A model generated the notes under the pieces. The model saw nothing but the letters and a program-made list of their open reading frames with translations. It made no database searches and had not been told where the DNA came from. Positions 1 through 8,664 of a DNA stretch of 64,000 nucleotides are shown piece after piece. The stretch's first letter is position 1. Every line of letters starts with the position of its first letter. The position numbers and the translations under genes are program-made. Source of the stretch: an uncultured Sterolibacteriaceae bacterium (GTDB lineage Bacteria > Pseudomonadota > Gammaproteobacteria > Burkholderiales > Rhodocyclaceae); NCBI GenBank assembly GCA_937888595.1, contig CALARK010000001.1, forward strand, positions 1 to 64,000, in the 5' to 3' direction.

Positions 1-8
1 AGGGCCGC

Positions 9-36
9 ATTATATAGATCTCAACACCCCCGTCAA
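9..36 (-). promoter_or_regulatory. strong sigma70 promoter, probably of an rRNA operon
   Basis: Read on the minus strand there is TTGACG at 36-31 and a perfect TATAAT at 14-9, separated by 16 bp, followed by a GC-rich discriminator (GCGGCC). It lies downstream of tyrS and points out of the window. A strong consensus promoter with a GC-rich discriminator is typical of rRNA P1 promoters, and in many betaproteobacteria an rrn operon follows tyrS; the rRNA assignment is inference because the transcribed region is outside the window. Confidence 0.65.
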
Positions 37-43
37 CACCTTT

Positions 44-60
44 CTCAAAGATTTTTTGAG
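44..60. other. small inverted repeat after tyrS
   Basis: CTCAAA at 44-49 pairs with TTTGAG at 55-60 around an AT-rich 5-base loop, just past the tyrS stop codon and before the outward promoter. It could be a weak terminator for tyrS, but the stem is short and there is no clear U-tract. Confidence 0.3.
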
Positions 61-68
61 GGGAAGAG

Positions 69-1256
69 TCAGGACAGCAAGATGCGCGCAAATTTCCGTT
101 TTCCTACCTGAAGCACTACCGTATCACCTGCCCTGAGAATCAGAGACTTATCGCTAACCTTCTCACCATTCAGCCTCACACCTCCAGCATCTATCAAGCG
201 CATAGCTTCCGATGTGCTGGATACCAACTGGGCTTGCTTCATCACCTGCGAAACAGAAGCAGCAGGGATTGTCAGCTCGGGCATGTCATCTGGCAACACC
301 CCCCTCTGGAAACGTGCCCGAAACTCCTCCAGAGCATCGTCAGCTGCGTGCCGGCCGTGAAATCGTGCGACCAACTCTTGGGCCAACAGTATCTTGATAT
401 CTCGCGGATTTGCCCCGTCAACGACCTCCTGCTTTAATTTTTCGATCTCCTGCTCCGATCTAAACGAAAGCAGATCGAAGTATCGCCACATCAACTCATC
501 CGTAACCGACATCAGCTTGCCGAAGACCTCCCGAGGTGGCTCAGCTATACCTACATAGTTCCCCAAGGACTTGGACATCTTGTTTTGTCCATCCAGCCCT
601 TCCAGCAAAGGCATTGTCATAATGCATTGCGGGCGCTGGCCATAATGCTTCTGCAATTCGCGTCCAACCAGCAAGTTGAACTTCTGGTCAGTACCGCCAA
701 GCTCAACATCGGCCTTAAGGGCGACGGAGTCATAACCCTGGCACAGCGGGTAGAGAAACTCATGCACGGCAATCGGCTGGTTTCCAGCGAATCGCTTGGC
801 AAAATCGTCGCGCTCCAGCATGCGGGCCACTGTATATCGACCCGCAAGCTTGATCATTCCAGCGCTCCCGAGATTACTAAACCAAGTCGAGTTGAAGCAG
901 ATTTCAGTCTTGTCCGGATCAAGAATCTTGAAAACCTGCTCCTGATAGGTCTGCGCATTCTGCAGGACCTGCTCCTGAGATAAAGGTGGACGCGTCGAAT
1001 TCTTACCTGTCGGGTCGCCGATCATTCCCGTGAAGTCGCCAATCAGGAACAGCACATGGTGACCCAACTCCTGGAAGTGCCGCAATTTATTGATCAAGAC
1101 AGTATGACCAAGATGCAAATCAGGCGCAGTCGGATCAAACCCTGCCTTTACGCGCAAAGGCAATGAGGACTGCAACCTCTCCACAAACTCCGACTCGACC
1201 AATAGCTCATCCACGCCCCGCTTGAGCATTGCCAATTGCATTTGCACATCTAACAT
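69..1256 (-). CDS. tyrS: tyrosyl-tRNA synthetase
   Basis: Charges tRNA-Tyr with tyrosine in the cytoplasm. The 395-residue length fits the long bacterial TyrRS (TyrZ-like) type. Class I signatures are visible: HLGH at about 48-51 (HIGH motif) and KMSKS at 226-230; an S4-type RNA-binding domain occupies the last ~60 residues (ASVSQVMKQAQLV to RKFARI). The gene is divergent from the M23 peptidase gene at 1323 with a 66-bp gap. The start MLDVQMQL is the first available; an internal Met at residue 6 is a possible alternative. GC is lower than in most of the window. Confidence 0.97.
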   Translation of the reverse strand: MLDVQMQLAMLKRGVDELLVESEFVERLQSSLPLRVKAGFDPTAPDLHLGHTVLINKLRHFQELGHHVLFLIGDFTGMIGDPTGKNSTRPPLSQEQVLQNAQTYQEQVFKILDPDKTEICFNSTWFSNLGSAGMIKLAGRYTVARMLERDDFAKRFAGNQPIAVHEFLYPLCQGYDSVALKADVELGGTDQKFNLLVGRELQKHYGQRPQCIMTMPLLEGLDGQNKMSKSLGNYVGIAEPPREVFGKLMSVTDELMWRYFDLLSFRSEQEIEKLKQEVVDGANPRDIKILLAQELVARFHGRHAADDALEEFRARFQRGVLPDDMPELTIPAASVSQVMKQAQLVSSTSEAMRLIDAGGVRLNGEKVSDKSLILRAGDTVVLQVGKRKFARILLS

Positions 1257-1322
1257 GCTGTTCCCGCCAGTTTTGATAGGTTAGTTTGATAAGATCGCAG
1301 CTTCAATTTCATCCACAGCCTT

Positions 1323-2642
1323 ATGAATTCAATTCTAATCCAAGGGGCTCGCAGCCAATCTTCCAGAAACACGAGGCTCCGACTGCAGATGGGGGCTGTC
1401 GTGCTGATGCTCACGGGGGCAGCAGTAGCGTTCGGCACCTCGTCCACCGCTGTTACTTACCAGGGTGCTTTCGATCATCTGGTTGAATCCGTATCGGTTC
1501 CGTCCGCACAACGTATTGCGGCTGATATTCAGGGCATCGCTCGAGAAACCCGCATTGAGCATGGCGATACCGTTTCCAGGCTGCTCGCCAAACTGGAGAT
1601 CCATGATGAGGATCTGAGGGCCTTCCTTTATTCGGACAGGAAAGCTGACCTGGTTTTTCGTCAGCTGGCCCCCGGGAAAACAATCGGTGCAGAGGTCCTA
1701 TCCGATGGGAGGCTTCTCTCACTTACCTTCCCCCTCAACGGTGATAGCGATTCCGCGCTGCATGTAACACGAACGAGCGATGGATTCGTCACCAACATCC
1801 GCTCTCAACCATTCGAGTCCCGTATCGTGTCGCAATCTGCGACGATCAATTACTCCCTATTTGGAGCCGCCGACGAAGCCGGTGTACCCGATGATGTCGC
1901 CATCTCACTAGCAGACATCTTCGGTGGGGAGATCGATTTTCACCGCGATTTGCGCAAGGGAGACCGGTTTACTGTGATCTACGAACTGGACGAACTGTCT
2001 GGGAAGGCAGTCCGCGCCAAGCGCATTCTCGCAGCAGAGTTCATCAATGACGGCAAAACTTACCAAGCCTACTGGTACCAACACAGTGACGCTAAAGGAG
2101 GATACTACTCTGCCGATGGCTCAAGCCTCAGAAAGGCATTTTTGCGTTCTCCGCTCGAATTTTCACGAATTACTTCCGGATTTTCCAAGGCCCGCTATCA
2201 CCCGGTTCTGAAAGAGATGCGCGCTCACCGTGGAATCGACTACGGCGCACCTACCGGAACCCGTGTAAGGACTACAGGCGACGGCATCATCAGCTTTGCA
2301 GGAACACAGGGTGGGTACGGCAAGGTAGTTACAGTACGGCACAACGGAAATAAGGTGACTGTTTATGGCCACCTTTCCGCCTTTGCCGCCGGAATTAAAG
2401 CGGGTAGGCGTGTCTCCCAGGGAGATACCATCGGCTTTGTTGGCGCAACCGGACTCGCTACCGGCCCCCACTTACATTACGAGTTCAGGGTCGATGGCAT
2501 TCATCGCAACCCACTTACGGTCGCACTTCCCCCGGCAGACCCCTTGCCAACTGCCGAGCTACCCGTATTCCGTTCCTTGGTCAGCGGGCTGATGAACCAA
2601 ATCACCATGACTAAAGGATGGCAGCTAGCCAAGCTCGACTGA
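1323..2642 (+). CDS. M23 family metallopeptidase (murein DD-endopeptidase-like)
   Basis: Probable periplasmic peptidoglycan hydrolase, membrane anchored. Residues ~22-40 form a hydrophobic signal-anchor; the middle part (about 55-270) resembles the OapA/LysM-like and M23 N-terminal region found in MepM-type enzymes; the C-terminal part carries the M23 fold with HRGIDYGAP near residue 301 (zinc ligands H and D) and GPHLHYEFR near 381 (HxH). All expected metal ligands are present, so it should be catalytically active rather than an EnvC-like activator. It neighbours tyrS, as in many betaproteobacteria, where it is followed by anmK; here anmK is absent and erpA follows convergently. Terminated by the hairpin at 2661. 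Confidence 0.9.
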   Translation: MNSILIQGARSQSSRNTRLRLQMGAVVLMLTGAAVAFGTSSTAVTYQGAFDHLVESVSVPSAQRIAADIQGIARETRIEHGDTVSRLLAKLEIHDEDLRAFLYSDRKADLVFRQLAPGKTIGAEVLSDGRLLSLTFPLNGDSDSALHVTRTSDGFVTNIRSQPFESRIVSQSATINYSLFGAADEAGVPDDVAISLADIFGGEIDFHRDLRKGDRFTVIYELDELSGKAVRAKRILAAEFINDGKTYQAYWYQHSDAKGGYYSADGSSLRKAFLRSPLEFSRITSGFSKARYHPVLKEMRAHRGIDYGAPTGTRVRTTGDGIISFAGTQGGYGKVVTVRHNGNKVTVYGHLSAFAAGIKAGRRVSQGDTIGFVGATGLATGPHLHYEFRVDGIHRNPLTVALPPADPLPTAELPVFRSLVSGLMNQITMTKGWQLAKLD

Positions 2643-2660
2643 CTGCATTCTGACGTAAAG

Positions 2661-2692
2661 AAAAAAGGGGCGCAGCGATGCGCCCCTTTTTT
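2661..2692. terminator. bidirectional rho-independent terminator
   Basis: An 8-bp GC-rich stem, GGGGCGCA (2667-2674) with TGCGCCCC (2679-2686) and loop GCGA, is flanked by A6 on the left and T6 on the right. It sits between the convergent M23 gene (ends 2642) and erpA (ends 2717), so it can serve both. Confidence 0.9.
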
Positions 2693-2716
2693 CTTGCTAC
2701 GTATCTTGATGCCATA

Positions 2717-3064
2717 CTAGGTCGAAAACGACGAACCACAACCACATGTACTAACAGCATTGGGGTTCTTGATGACAAACTGGGCTCCCTGCAAACCCTC
2801 ACTGTAGTCAATCTCTGCACCGACAAGGTACTGGAAGCTCATTGAGTCGATCAGCAGGGTGACGCCATTTTTTTCCATCACCGTGTCATCTTCGTTCGTT
2901 GCCTCGTCAAACGTAAAGCCATATTGAAAACCAGAGCAGCCTCCACCCGTCACGAATACACGCAACTTGAGCTCTGGGTTTCCTTCTTCAAGAATCAGTT
3001 CCTTCACTTTATTGGCAGCGCTGTCAGTAAACAAAAGCGGCACTGAAGTATCCGGGGCATTCAT
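2717..3064 (-). CDS. erpA: iron-sulfur cluster insertion protein ErpA
   Basis: A-type Fe-S carrier that delivers clusters to apoproteins such as isoprenoid-synthesis enzymes. The 115-residue length is typical. The three cluster-binding cysteines are present: C43 in GGGCSGFQY and C107/C109 in the CGCGSSF tail. The next gene upstream on the same strand is the bactofilin (3137), with a ~70-bp gap; the argC-DUF6776-bactofilin-erpA order is common in betaproteobacteria. Confidence 0.95.
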   Translation of the reverse strand: MNAPDTSVPLLFTDSAANKVKELILEEGNPELKLRVFVTGGGCSGFQYGFTFDEATNEDDTVMEKNGVTLLIDSMSFQYLVGAEIDYSEGLQGAQFVIKNPNAVSTCGCGSSFST

Positions 3065-3136
3065 GTCGATCTCCTGGGTTAATGGGTGATGGAGCGGCTG
3101 TCAATCATTGGGTAGATGGGTCATGACAACCCTACT

Positions 3137-3541
3137 TCAATGGCTGGAGGCCAATTTCAGTTCCACCGACTTTGCGTCATTCGCATCCACACAGTGTACG
3201 AGGCGCCCTTGAACAATGGCCCCCAAATGTATTTCTATCGTATTGTATTCAACATCGCCCGTCACTCGAGCCTTCGGTTGTAACTCAAGGAATTCATCAG
3301 ATCGGACAGGGCCATTGATGGTTCCATTCACCACCAGATGTGCGACATTAACCTCGCCATCAATACGGGCATGTTCACTAATCACCAGCGTTCCTGGATG
3401 ATCGCCTGTGGCACGCACACTGCCTTTGACCTCGCCGTCAATACGCAAACCGCCACTAAATATGACGTCACCCTCAATGATGGTTCCCGCGCCGATGAGG
3501 CTGTCAATTTTGCTGTTGGGCTTGCTAGTTTTACTGAACAT
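3137..3541 (-). CDS. bactofilin (polymer-forming cytoskeletal protein)
   Basis: Small beta-helical protein that polymerises without nucleotide and scaffolds envelope processes. The start MFSKTSKP at 3541 is preferred over an in-frame one at 3562, because most bactofilins begin close to the INSLIGAGT segment. The central ~100 residues show the bactofilin repeat pattern of alternating G, I/V and D (IDSLIGAGT, GEVKGSVRA, ARIDGEVN, ARVTGDVEY). It overlaps the end of the upstream DUF6776 gene by ~11 bp, so the two are probably cotranscribed with argC. Confidence 0.88.
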   Translation of the reverse strand: MFSKTSKPNSKIDSLIGAGTIIEGDVIFSGGLRIDGEVKGSVRATGDHPGTLVISEHARIDGEVNVAHLVVNGTINGPVRSDEFLELQPKARVTGDVEYNTIEIHLGAIVQGRLVHCVDANDAKSVELKLASSH

Positions 3542-4286
3542 TCGATATATCCTCCACGGCAATCCGTCTGCCGGCTTTCAACCTTCCCTTTTCAAGAACC
3601 CTGATCTCAACGCTTCCCAGCGCATAGTCCTTGGGCAACTGGAATTTCCCGTCGATTCTCCTGAAGTTTCGCAAAACAATTTCGAACTGCCCAGACGCAA
3701 CCCCCTCTTTCCTCTCAAAAGTCATCATAGCATCATGACTTCCAGCAAGAGGGCTCACAACCAACTGGAGATCAAACCGGCTTTCTTTTCCACGCCGCCC
3801 CCCCTGGAGCGCAATCAAAAAGCTATATCGATACAGTCCCCCTGACTCATGGCGGACATTGAACTGGTCAAGAGACACCTCTTCGACAGACTTGCCCTCG
3901 AGTCTGGATATCTTCTCAAAGACTGCAAGGTCCTCCTTGAGCTTTGCGTTTTCCTCCGCTAGCAACCTGTTTTTTTCAGTGAGCGACCTTTGTGCAGCTT
4001 GCTCGATCTGCACGCTTCCCTCACTTGCAGCGAGCAGCCCACTAAGGCGGACGACCTCGTCCTCTAGTGTCTTGTTGTCCGTGTGCAGTTTGTCAAGCAG
4101 CCGGCTTGTTTCCTCCTGATCGAAACCCGCGATGCGCTTTCCTGCATCGAATGACCAAGCAGCAAGCCCCAGCGAGAACAGCAAAACTCCCGCCACGGTA
4201 GCGGCCTTGAAATGCCAAGGAATATGAGTGCGTACTGCAACTTGCGGGGCAAATATCCCAAAGCGCCCTCGCAATCTCCTGAGCAT
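3531..4286 (-). CDS. DUF6776-type membrane coiled-coil protein
   Basis: 251-residue protein of unknown function. After a basic N-terminus there is one transmembrane helix (about residues 27-45, VAGVLLFSLGLAAW), then a heptad-rich coiled coil (about 55-130, with LLDKLHTDN, RLLAEENAKLKED) and a C-terminal beta-rich domain. The ORF could be extended upstream to 4451, but the ATG at 4286 overlaps the argC stop as TGATG, a normal coupled start, so I use it. It lies between argC and a bactofilin gene; an envelope or bactofilin-related role is inference. Confidence 0.75.
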   Translation of the reverse strand: MLRRLRGRFGIFAPQVAVRTHIPWHFKAATVAGVLLFSLGLAAWSFDAGKRIAGFDQEETSRLLDKLHTDNKTLEDEVVRLSGLLAASEGSVQIEQAAQRSLTEKNRLLAEENAKLKEDLAVFEKISRLEGKSVEEVSLDQFNVRHESGGLYRYSFLIALQGGRRGKESRFDLQLVVSPLAGSHDAMMTFERKEGVASGQFEIVLRNFRRIDGKFQLPKDYALGSVEIRVLEKGRLKAGRRIAVEDISNVQ

Positions 4287-5314
4287 CAAGGTAAGACGGG
4301 AACCTGCTCTAGACCTATGCATTCGTCGTAACCGAACATGAGATTCATGTTCTGCACTGCCTGACCTGCCGCCCCTTTGACCAGATTGTCGATCACCGAC
4401 AGTATCACCAGCGTATCCCCGCCCTGCGGACGGTGAACGGCTATCCGACATGTATTCGCCGCCCGGACCGAACGAGTATCGGGGTGCGACTTCGGTGGCA
4501 ACACGTCAACAAAGGGCTCCTCAGTGTAACGCCGTTCGTAAAGCGCCTGAAAATCCTCCTCCCGCTTGATGCGGGCATACAAGGTTGCATGAATGCCTCG
4601 TATCATCGGCGTCAAATGCGGGACGAAGGTCAGTCCCACGTCCATGCCCGCGACAGTAGAAAGGCCTTGGCGAATTTCAGGAAGATGGCGATGGCCGGCA
4701 ACGCCATAAGCTTTGAAGTTGTCGGAGGCCTCAGCAAAGAGGATGTGTGTCTCAGCCTTGCGGCCGGCACCTGAAACCCCCGATTTTGCATCGGCAATCA
4801 AGCAGGAGGCATCAATGCAACCCGCCTCGACCAGAGGCAGGAAGCCCAGTTGAACCGCCGTGGGGTAACAGCCAGGGTTGGCGATCAGCCGGGCATTGCG
4901 GATCTTGTCACGATTCACCTCCGGCAACCCATAAACCGCTTCCTCAACGAGTTCGGGAGAGGCGTGGGACATGCCATACCACTTTTCCCACAGCCCGACG
5001 TCCTTGATGCGGAAATCCGCGGCAAGATCGATCACCCTCACACCGGCCGCCAACAATTCAGCCGCCTGCTGCATGGCCACTCCGTTAGGGGTAGCGAAAT
5101 ACACCAGATCGCATTCTTTCAACCGGGCCGAGCTGGGATCACTGAATTTCAGGTCAAACCGTCCACGAAGGCTCGGGAACATATCCGCGACCCCACCCCC
5201 AGCTTCTGCACGGGAGGTAATCGCCGTGACATCTACCTGAGGATGCAACGCCAGAAGGCGCAGCAACTCCACGCCGGTATATCCGGTACCTCCAACGATA
5301 CCTACCTTGATCAT
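4286..5314 (-). CDS. argC: N-acetyl-gamma-glutamyl-phosphate reductase
   Basis: Third step of arginine synthesis: NADPH-dependent reduction of N-acetylglutamyl phosphate to the semialdehyde. 342 residues, normal for the long-type ArgC. The nucleotide-binding GGTGYTGVELLRLL is at 8-21 and the catalytic cysteine is C149 in NPGCYPTA. It follows rplM-rpsI after a terminator (5388), and its stop overlaps the next start. argB lies 20 kb away at 25401, so the arginine genes are dispersed. Confidence 0.96.
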   Translation of the reverse strand: MIKVGIVGGTGYTGVELLRLLALHPQVDVTAITSRAEAGGGVADMFPSLRGRFDLKFSDPSSARLKECDLVYFATPNGVAMQQAAELLAAGVRVIDLAADFRIKDVGLWEKWYGMSHASPELVEEAVYGLPEVNRDKIRNARLIANPGCYPTAVQLGFLPLVEAGCIDASCLIADAKSGVSGAGRKAETHILFAEASDNFKAYGVAGHRHLPEIRQGLSTVAGMDVGLTFVPHLTPMIRGIHATLYARIKREEDFQALYERRYTEEPFVDVLPPKSHPDTRSVRAANTCRIAVHRPQGGDTLVILSVIDNLVKGAAGQAVQNMNLMFGYDECIGLEQVPVLP

Positions 5315-5387
5315 TCTGCCGGGACTCCTTGTTTCCTAGGTTTGCTGGCTACGGGGCAATAATAACCGACACCGGCACCCCAAAAGC

Positions 5388-5413
5388 AAAATGCCGCCCG
5401 AAGGCGGCATTTT
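5388..5413 (-). terminator. rho-independent terminator of rplM-rpsI
   Basis: AAAATGCCGCC (5388-5398) pairs perfectly with GGCGGCATTTT (5403-5413) around the tetraloop CGAA. On the minus strand it ends in a T-tract. It lies 12 bp past the rpsI stop. Confidence 0.9.
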
Positions 5414-5424
5414 CGTCAGGTGCA

Positions 5425-5817
5425 TTAACGCTTGGAGAACTGCTTGCGGCGCCGCGCCTTGTGGAAGCCGACCTTCTTCCGCTCGACTTCTCGGGCATCC
5501 CGGGTCACGAAGCCGGCCTTCGACAGTGCCGGCTTGAGGGCGGCATCGTATTCGATCAAGGCACGCGTAATACCATGACGCACGGCACCGGCCTGACCAG
5601 ACTCGCCACCACCGGTGACATTGACCATGATATCGAACGTGGTCAGGTTCTCAGTCAGTTCCAAGGGCTGGCGAACGACCATTCGGCCGGTTTCACGCGA
5701 AAAGAACTCGTCTACGGACTTGTCGTTGACAATGAACTTGCCGCTACCGCTTTTCAGGAAAACGCGCGCGACCGCCGTCTTGCGTCGGCCGGTACCATAA
5801 TAATAATTGGCTGCCAT
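5425..5817 (-). CDS. rpsI: 30S ribosomal protein S9
   Basis: 130-residue S9; starts MAANYYYGTGRRKTAVA and ends in the invariant basic tail RRRKQFSKR that reaches the ribosomal P site. The ORF extends upstream, but the ATG at 5817 gives the family-typical N-terminus. It is 11 bp behind rplM, in the usual rplM-rpsI operon. Confidence 0.98.
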   Translation of the reverse strand: MAANYYYGTGRRKTAVARVFLKSGSGKFIVNDKSVDEFFSRETGRMVVRQPLELTENLTTFDIMVNVTGGGESGQAGAVRHGITRALIEYDAALKPALSKAGFVTRDAREVERKKVGFHKARRRKQFSKR

Positions 5818-5828
5818 AATTAATCCGG

Positions 5829-6257
5829 TCAGATTTCCAGGGTCTTGGGTTGCTGTGCCGAATGAGGATGACCACCTCCGGCATAGCACTTCATTTTCTT
5901 GAGCATTGCGTAGCCGAGGGGACCCTTGGGCAACATGCCCTTGACGGCCTTCTCAAGCACACGCGCGGGAAAGCGCTGTTGCAGTTTGATGAAGTTGGTT
6001 TCGTAAATACCGCCGGGGAAGCCCGAATGGCGGAAATACTTTTTGTCTTCCGACTTGTTGCCGGTAACGCGAATCTTGTCCACGTTGACCACGACGATAT
6101 AGTCACCCGTATCGACATGCGGGGTGTATTCCGGCTTGTGCTTGCCACGCAAGCGGCGGGCAATCTCTGCGGCTAGGCGGCCGAGTACCTTGTCGGATGC
6201 ATCGACGATGAACCAGTCGCGCTTGACTTCGTGCGGCTTGGCGGAAAAAGTTTTCAT
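5829..6257 (-). CDS. rplM: 50S ribosomal protein L13
   Basis: 142-residue L13, beginning MKTFSAKPHEVKRDWFIVDA, with typical VLGRLAAEIARRLRGKHKPEYTPH and GMLPKGPLG segments. The ATG at 6257 is chosen over an upstream GTG (6266) because an AGGTG ribosome-binding sequence sits about 7 bp before it. First gene of the rplM-rpsI operon; divergent from the OsmC-like gene. Confidence 0.98.
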   Translation of the reverse strand: MKTFSAKPHEVKRDWFIVDASDKVLGRLAAEIARRLRGKHKPEYTPHVDTGDYIVVVNVDKIRVTGNKSEDKKYFRHSGFPGGIYETNFIKLQQRFPARVLEKAVKGMLPKGPLGYAMLKKMKCYAGGGHPHSAQQPKTLEI

Positions 6258-6440
6258 GGCGGACACCTGCTAACACACTCTCTTGGATTGGCGCGCATGG
6301 GCTGGGCGACAAACACCACCCCGCCTCGCGGAAAGCCGCGCATCTTATTGCATCCAGCCGCCAGAAGTCAAACACTTTCTTCATTACGGTGCAGGAGCCG
6401 TTAAAATCAGGGGCCAAACAGACCTGCCGAGGAGAAGACG

Positions 6441-6857
6441 ATGGAGTGCACGGTACGCTGGCATGAGGGGATGAGCTTCATTGCCGAAACTGGAAGCGGG
6501 CACATGGTTCCCATGGACGGCGCACCGGCGGCAGGCGGCCGCAACCTGGCCCCCCGTCCGATGGAATTGCTGCTCGCAGGCGCAGGCGGCTGCACCTCTT
6601 TCGATGTCATCATGATCCTAAGGAAGGGGCGCCAGGAAATCATCGATTGTTCGGTCCGGCTGGTCGCAGAGCGCGCCGAAGAGGATCCCAAGGTTTTTAC
6701 CCGGATCGGCATGCATTTCGTAGTCACGGGCCGCAACTTGAAGCCGGAAGCCGTGGAGCGCGCTGTCAGACTCTCCGCAGAGAAATACTGCTCCGCCTCC
6801 ATCATGCTCGGCAAGACTGCCGAAATTCACCACACGTGGGAAATCGTGGACGCCTGA
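6441..6857 (+). CDS. OsmC family protein (YhfA-like)
   Basis: 138-residue OsmC/Ohr-fold protein. Both redox cysteines are visible, in GAGGCTSFD (~C52) and KYCSAS (~C117); the fit is closest to the YhfA-like branch rather than Ohr. This suggests thiol-dependent peroxide handling, but substrates of the YhfA branch are unclear. A good ribosome-binding site (GAGGAGAA) precedes the ATG and a TAAAAT -10-like sequence lies at 6402-6407. Divergent from rplM; ends 1 bp before the convergent coq7. Confidence 0.85.
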   Translation: MECTVRWHEGMSFIAETGSGHMVPMDGAPAAGGRNLAPRPMELLLAGAGGCTSFDVIMILRKGRQEIIDCSVRLVAERAEEDPKVFTRIGMHFVVTGRNLKPEAVERAVRLSAEKYCSASIMLGKTAEIHHTWEIVDA

Positions 6858-6858
6858 C

Positions 6859-7485
6859 TCAAACCCAATAGGCCGTTTTCGTCATCACCCCCGATGCCAG
6901 CCGCATCGCGGCCTTGACGATCGACGGCAAATCGTCCGCACCGAGCTCGGTCGCTGTCTGCGCATGCCTGATTTCGTCGAGCTTCATCTGCATGATCACG
7001 GCCCTTGAGCGCTGATCCGACGCAGGGAGTTGATCCAGGTGGCCTTCCAGATGCGCCTCCACCTGCCGTTCGGTTTCGGCGAGAAAACCGAGATTGATGC
7101 CGTCCCCCCAGCGCCCGGCCAAAACCCCGATCGTCCATGCACCGGTATACCAGAGCGGATTGAGCAGGCTTTTCCTGCTGCCGAGCTGCTCTATGCGACG
7201 CTCCGTCCAGTGAAGGTGTTCGGTTTCCTCCCATGAAGCCTGTGCCAGCGCATCACGCAAAGCCTCATTTCGTGTTGCAAATGCCTGCCCGGCATACAGC
7301 GCCTGGGCGCACACTTCGCCGACATGATTGACGCGCATCAGCGCCGCCACATGACGACGCTCGGCATCGTCCATTTCACCTTCAGGAATGGCTTCGCCCG
7401 GCATCGGGCGCAAGCAGGGTGCTTTTGCAAAAACCGTACGCAACGCCTGATCGATTTGGAGGATGAATGGATCCAGCAGGCTCAT
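6859..7485 (-). CDS. coq7: demethoxyubiquinone hydroxylase (Coq7)
   Basis: Diiron monooxygenase of ubiquinone biosynthesis that hydroxylates 2-octaprenyl-3-methyl-6-methoxy-benzoquinol. 208 residues from MSLLDPF (7485). The four-helix diiron ligands are visible: RVNHVGEVCAQ, EETEHLHW, ETERQVEAH and DEIRHAQTA. Clustered with the CNP1-like gene (7494) on the same strand; a ubiquinone-using respiratory chain fits the cytochromes and msrQ in the window. Confidence 0.94.
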   Translation of the reverse strand: MSLLDPFILQIDQALRTVFAKAPCLRPMPGEAIPEGEMDDAERRHVAALMRVNHVGEVCAQALYAGQAFATRNEALRDALAQASWEETEHLHWTERRIEQLGSRKSLLNPLWYTGAWTIGVLAGRWGDGINLGFLAETERQVEAHLEGHLDQLPASDQRSRAVIMQMKLDEIRHAQTATELGADDLPSIVKAAMRLASGVMTKTAYWV

Positions 7486-7493
7486 CGAAAACC

Positions 7494-8015
7494 TCAACTG
7501 ACCTCGGGGTGCCTGCCCAGGCGCAGGGCCTCGCGCCCCTCTTCCGGAGATCGGATCGGGGTGCCATTGGGACAGAAGTACTCTCTAGACAAGGCCGCAT
7601 GATGCCTGTTGACAGGTTTGTTCTCGATCGGCCTCCACTCACTCAGGCGTGCCTTCGTCCAGCCCGCTCCAGGCGAGCCTGACGCATAAATCCTGTACTC
7701 CCGGGTCGAGCAGCGCATGCCCTCGAAGGTGATATTGACCGCGCCTCCGCTCGTGCGCACCACGAGCGCATAACGAACCACGCCATCCTTGCCGACGCTC
7801 AGGGTCGAGGCATCGATGAAGAAGCGGTGGGCAGTCAATTCGCTGACATAAAACTCGCGCAAATTCGCTTCCTGCGGGAATGCCGGCAAGACCGCCTCAT
7901 CCTCGACCCATTGGGGCGCATCCGGATCGTCGAGATTGCGGAACTGGGCTGCGGCATTCGCCATCCAGAATCCCAGCGCCATCGCAAGCAGCAGGCGGAG
8001 CAGCCTATCGCACAT
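7494..8015 (-). CDS. CNP1-like family secreted protein
   Basis: 173-residue exported protein of the CNP1-like family (function unknown). Start MCDRLLRL at 8015 gives a signal peptide (hydrophobic LLLAMALGFWMANAAAQ) with a predicted cut near AAAQF. The mature part contains conserved-looking FYVSELTAHRFFIDASTLSVG and REYFCPNG segments. The N-terminus overlaps the end of rppH by ~11 bp, and coq7 follows after 8 bp, so the three are probably one operon. An upstream in-frame extension to 8081 runs inside rppH and is not favoured. Confidence 0.78.
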   Translation of the reverse strand: MCDRLLRLLLAMALGFWMANAAAQFRNLDDPDAPQWVEDEAVLPAFPQEANLREFYVSELTAHRFFIDASTLSVGKDGVVRYALVVRTSGGAVNITFEGMRCSTREYRIYASGSPGAGWTKARLSEWRPIENKPVNRHHAALSREYFCPNGTPIRSPEEGREALRLGRHPEVS

Positions 8016-8550
8016 GATGTTCGTTTCCCGGTTGTTCGAATGCGCCAGTGTCCGGCCATCTGGGCGTGCGCTCATGGGCATGAAAAATCAATCGTGCAAG
8101 CTCGGTCAGCGCGCGCTCATAGACATCGCGCTTGAATTCGATGACCGATCCGAGCGGAATCCAGTAGCTGCTCCAGCGCCACGCATCGAATTCAGGCTTT
8201 TCGGTCGCCCGCAAACTGACATCGCTGTCGCGGCCGGTCAGCCGCAACAGGAACCAGATCTGCTTCTGCCCCCTGTAAGTCCCTCGCCACTCACGGCGAA
8301 CCCATTGCTTCGGCACATCGTAGCGCAACCAGTCACGCGTCCGCCCGAGAATACGCACATGCTCGGGCTTGAGGCCGACCTCTTCATGCAGCTCGCGGAA
8401 CATCGCCTGTTCGGGCGATTCCCCCTTCTTGATTCCGCCCTGCGGAAATTGCCAGGAGTGTTCGCGTATCCGCTTTCCCCAGAAGACCTCGTTGCGTTGG
8501 TTGGTCAGGATGATGCCGACGTTCGGGCGATAACCTTCCCGGTCGAGCAT
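8005..8550 (-). CDS. rppH: RNA pyrophosphohydrolase
   Basis: Nudix hydrolase that removes pyrophosphate from 5' triphosphate mRNA and triggers decay. Starts MLDREGYRPNVGIILTN, typical of RppH; the Nudix box GGIKKGESPEQAMFRELHEE(VG) is complete at about residues 38-59. 181 residues, with a charged C-terminal tail. Divergent from proS, an arrangement usual in betaproteobacteria. Confidence 0.95.
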   Translation of the reverse strand: MLDREGYRPNVGIILTNQRNEVFWGKRIREHSWQFPQGGIKKGESPEQAMFRELHEEVGLKPEHVRILGRTRDWLRYDVPKQWVRREWRGTYRGQKQIWFLLRLTGRDSDVSLRATEKPEFDAWRWSSYWIPLGSVIEFKRDVYERALTELARLIFHAHERTPRWPDTGAFEQPGNEHHVR

Positions 8551-8664
8551 GTTGAAACCCCAGATTGTTCAGTTGGGGTGATTGTTCCATATTCGGCGGG
8601 GGGAGGAAAGCCGGTCACCCGGGTAAAATTCTTTCTTTGCGGCTCTTACCCACGGAAAATAGAC

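Noticed and set aside
7936..8664. Upstream extension of the proS frame
   Set aside because: It runs antisense through rppH and the known ProRS N-terminus MRASQFF starts at 8665 with a typical leader.
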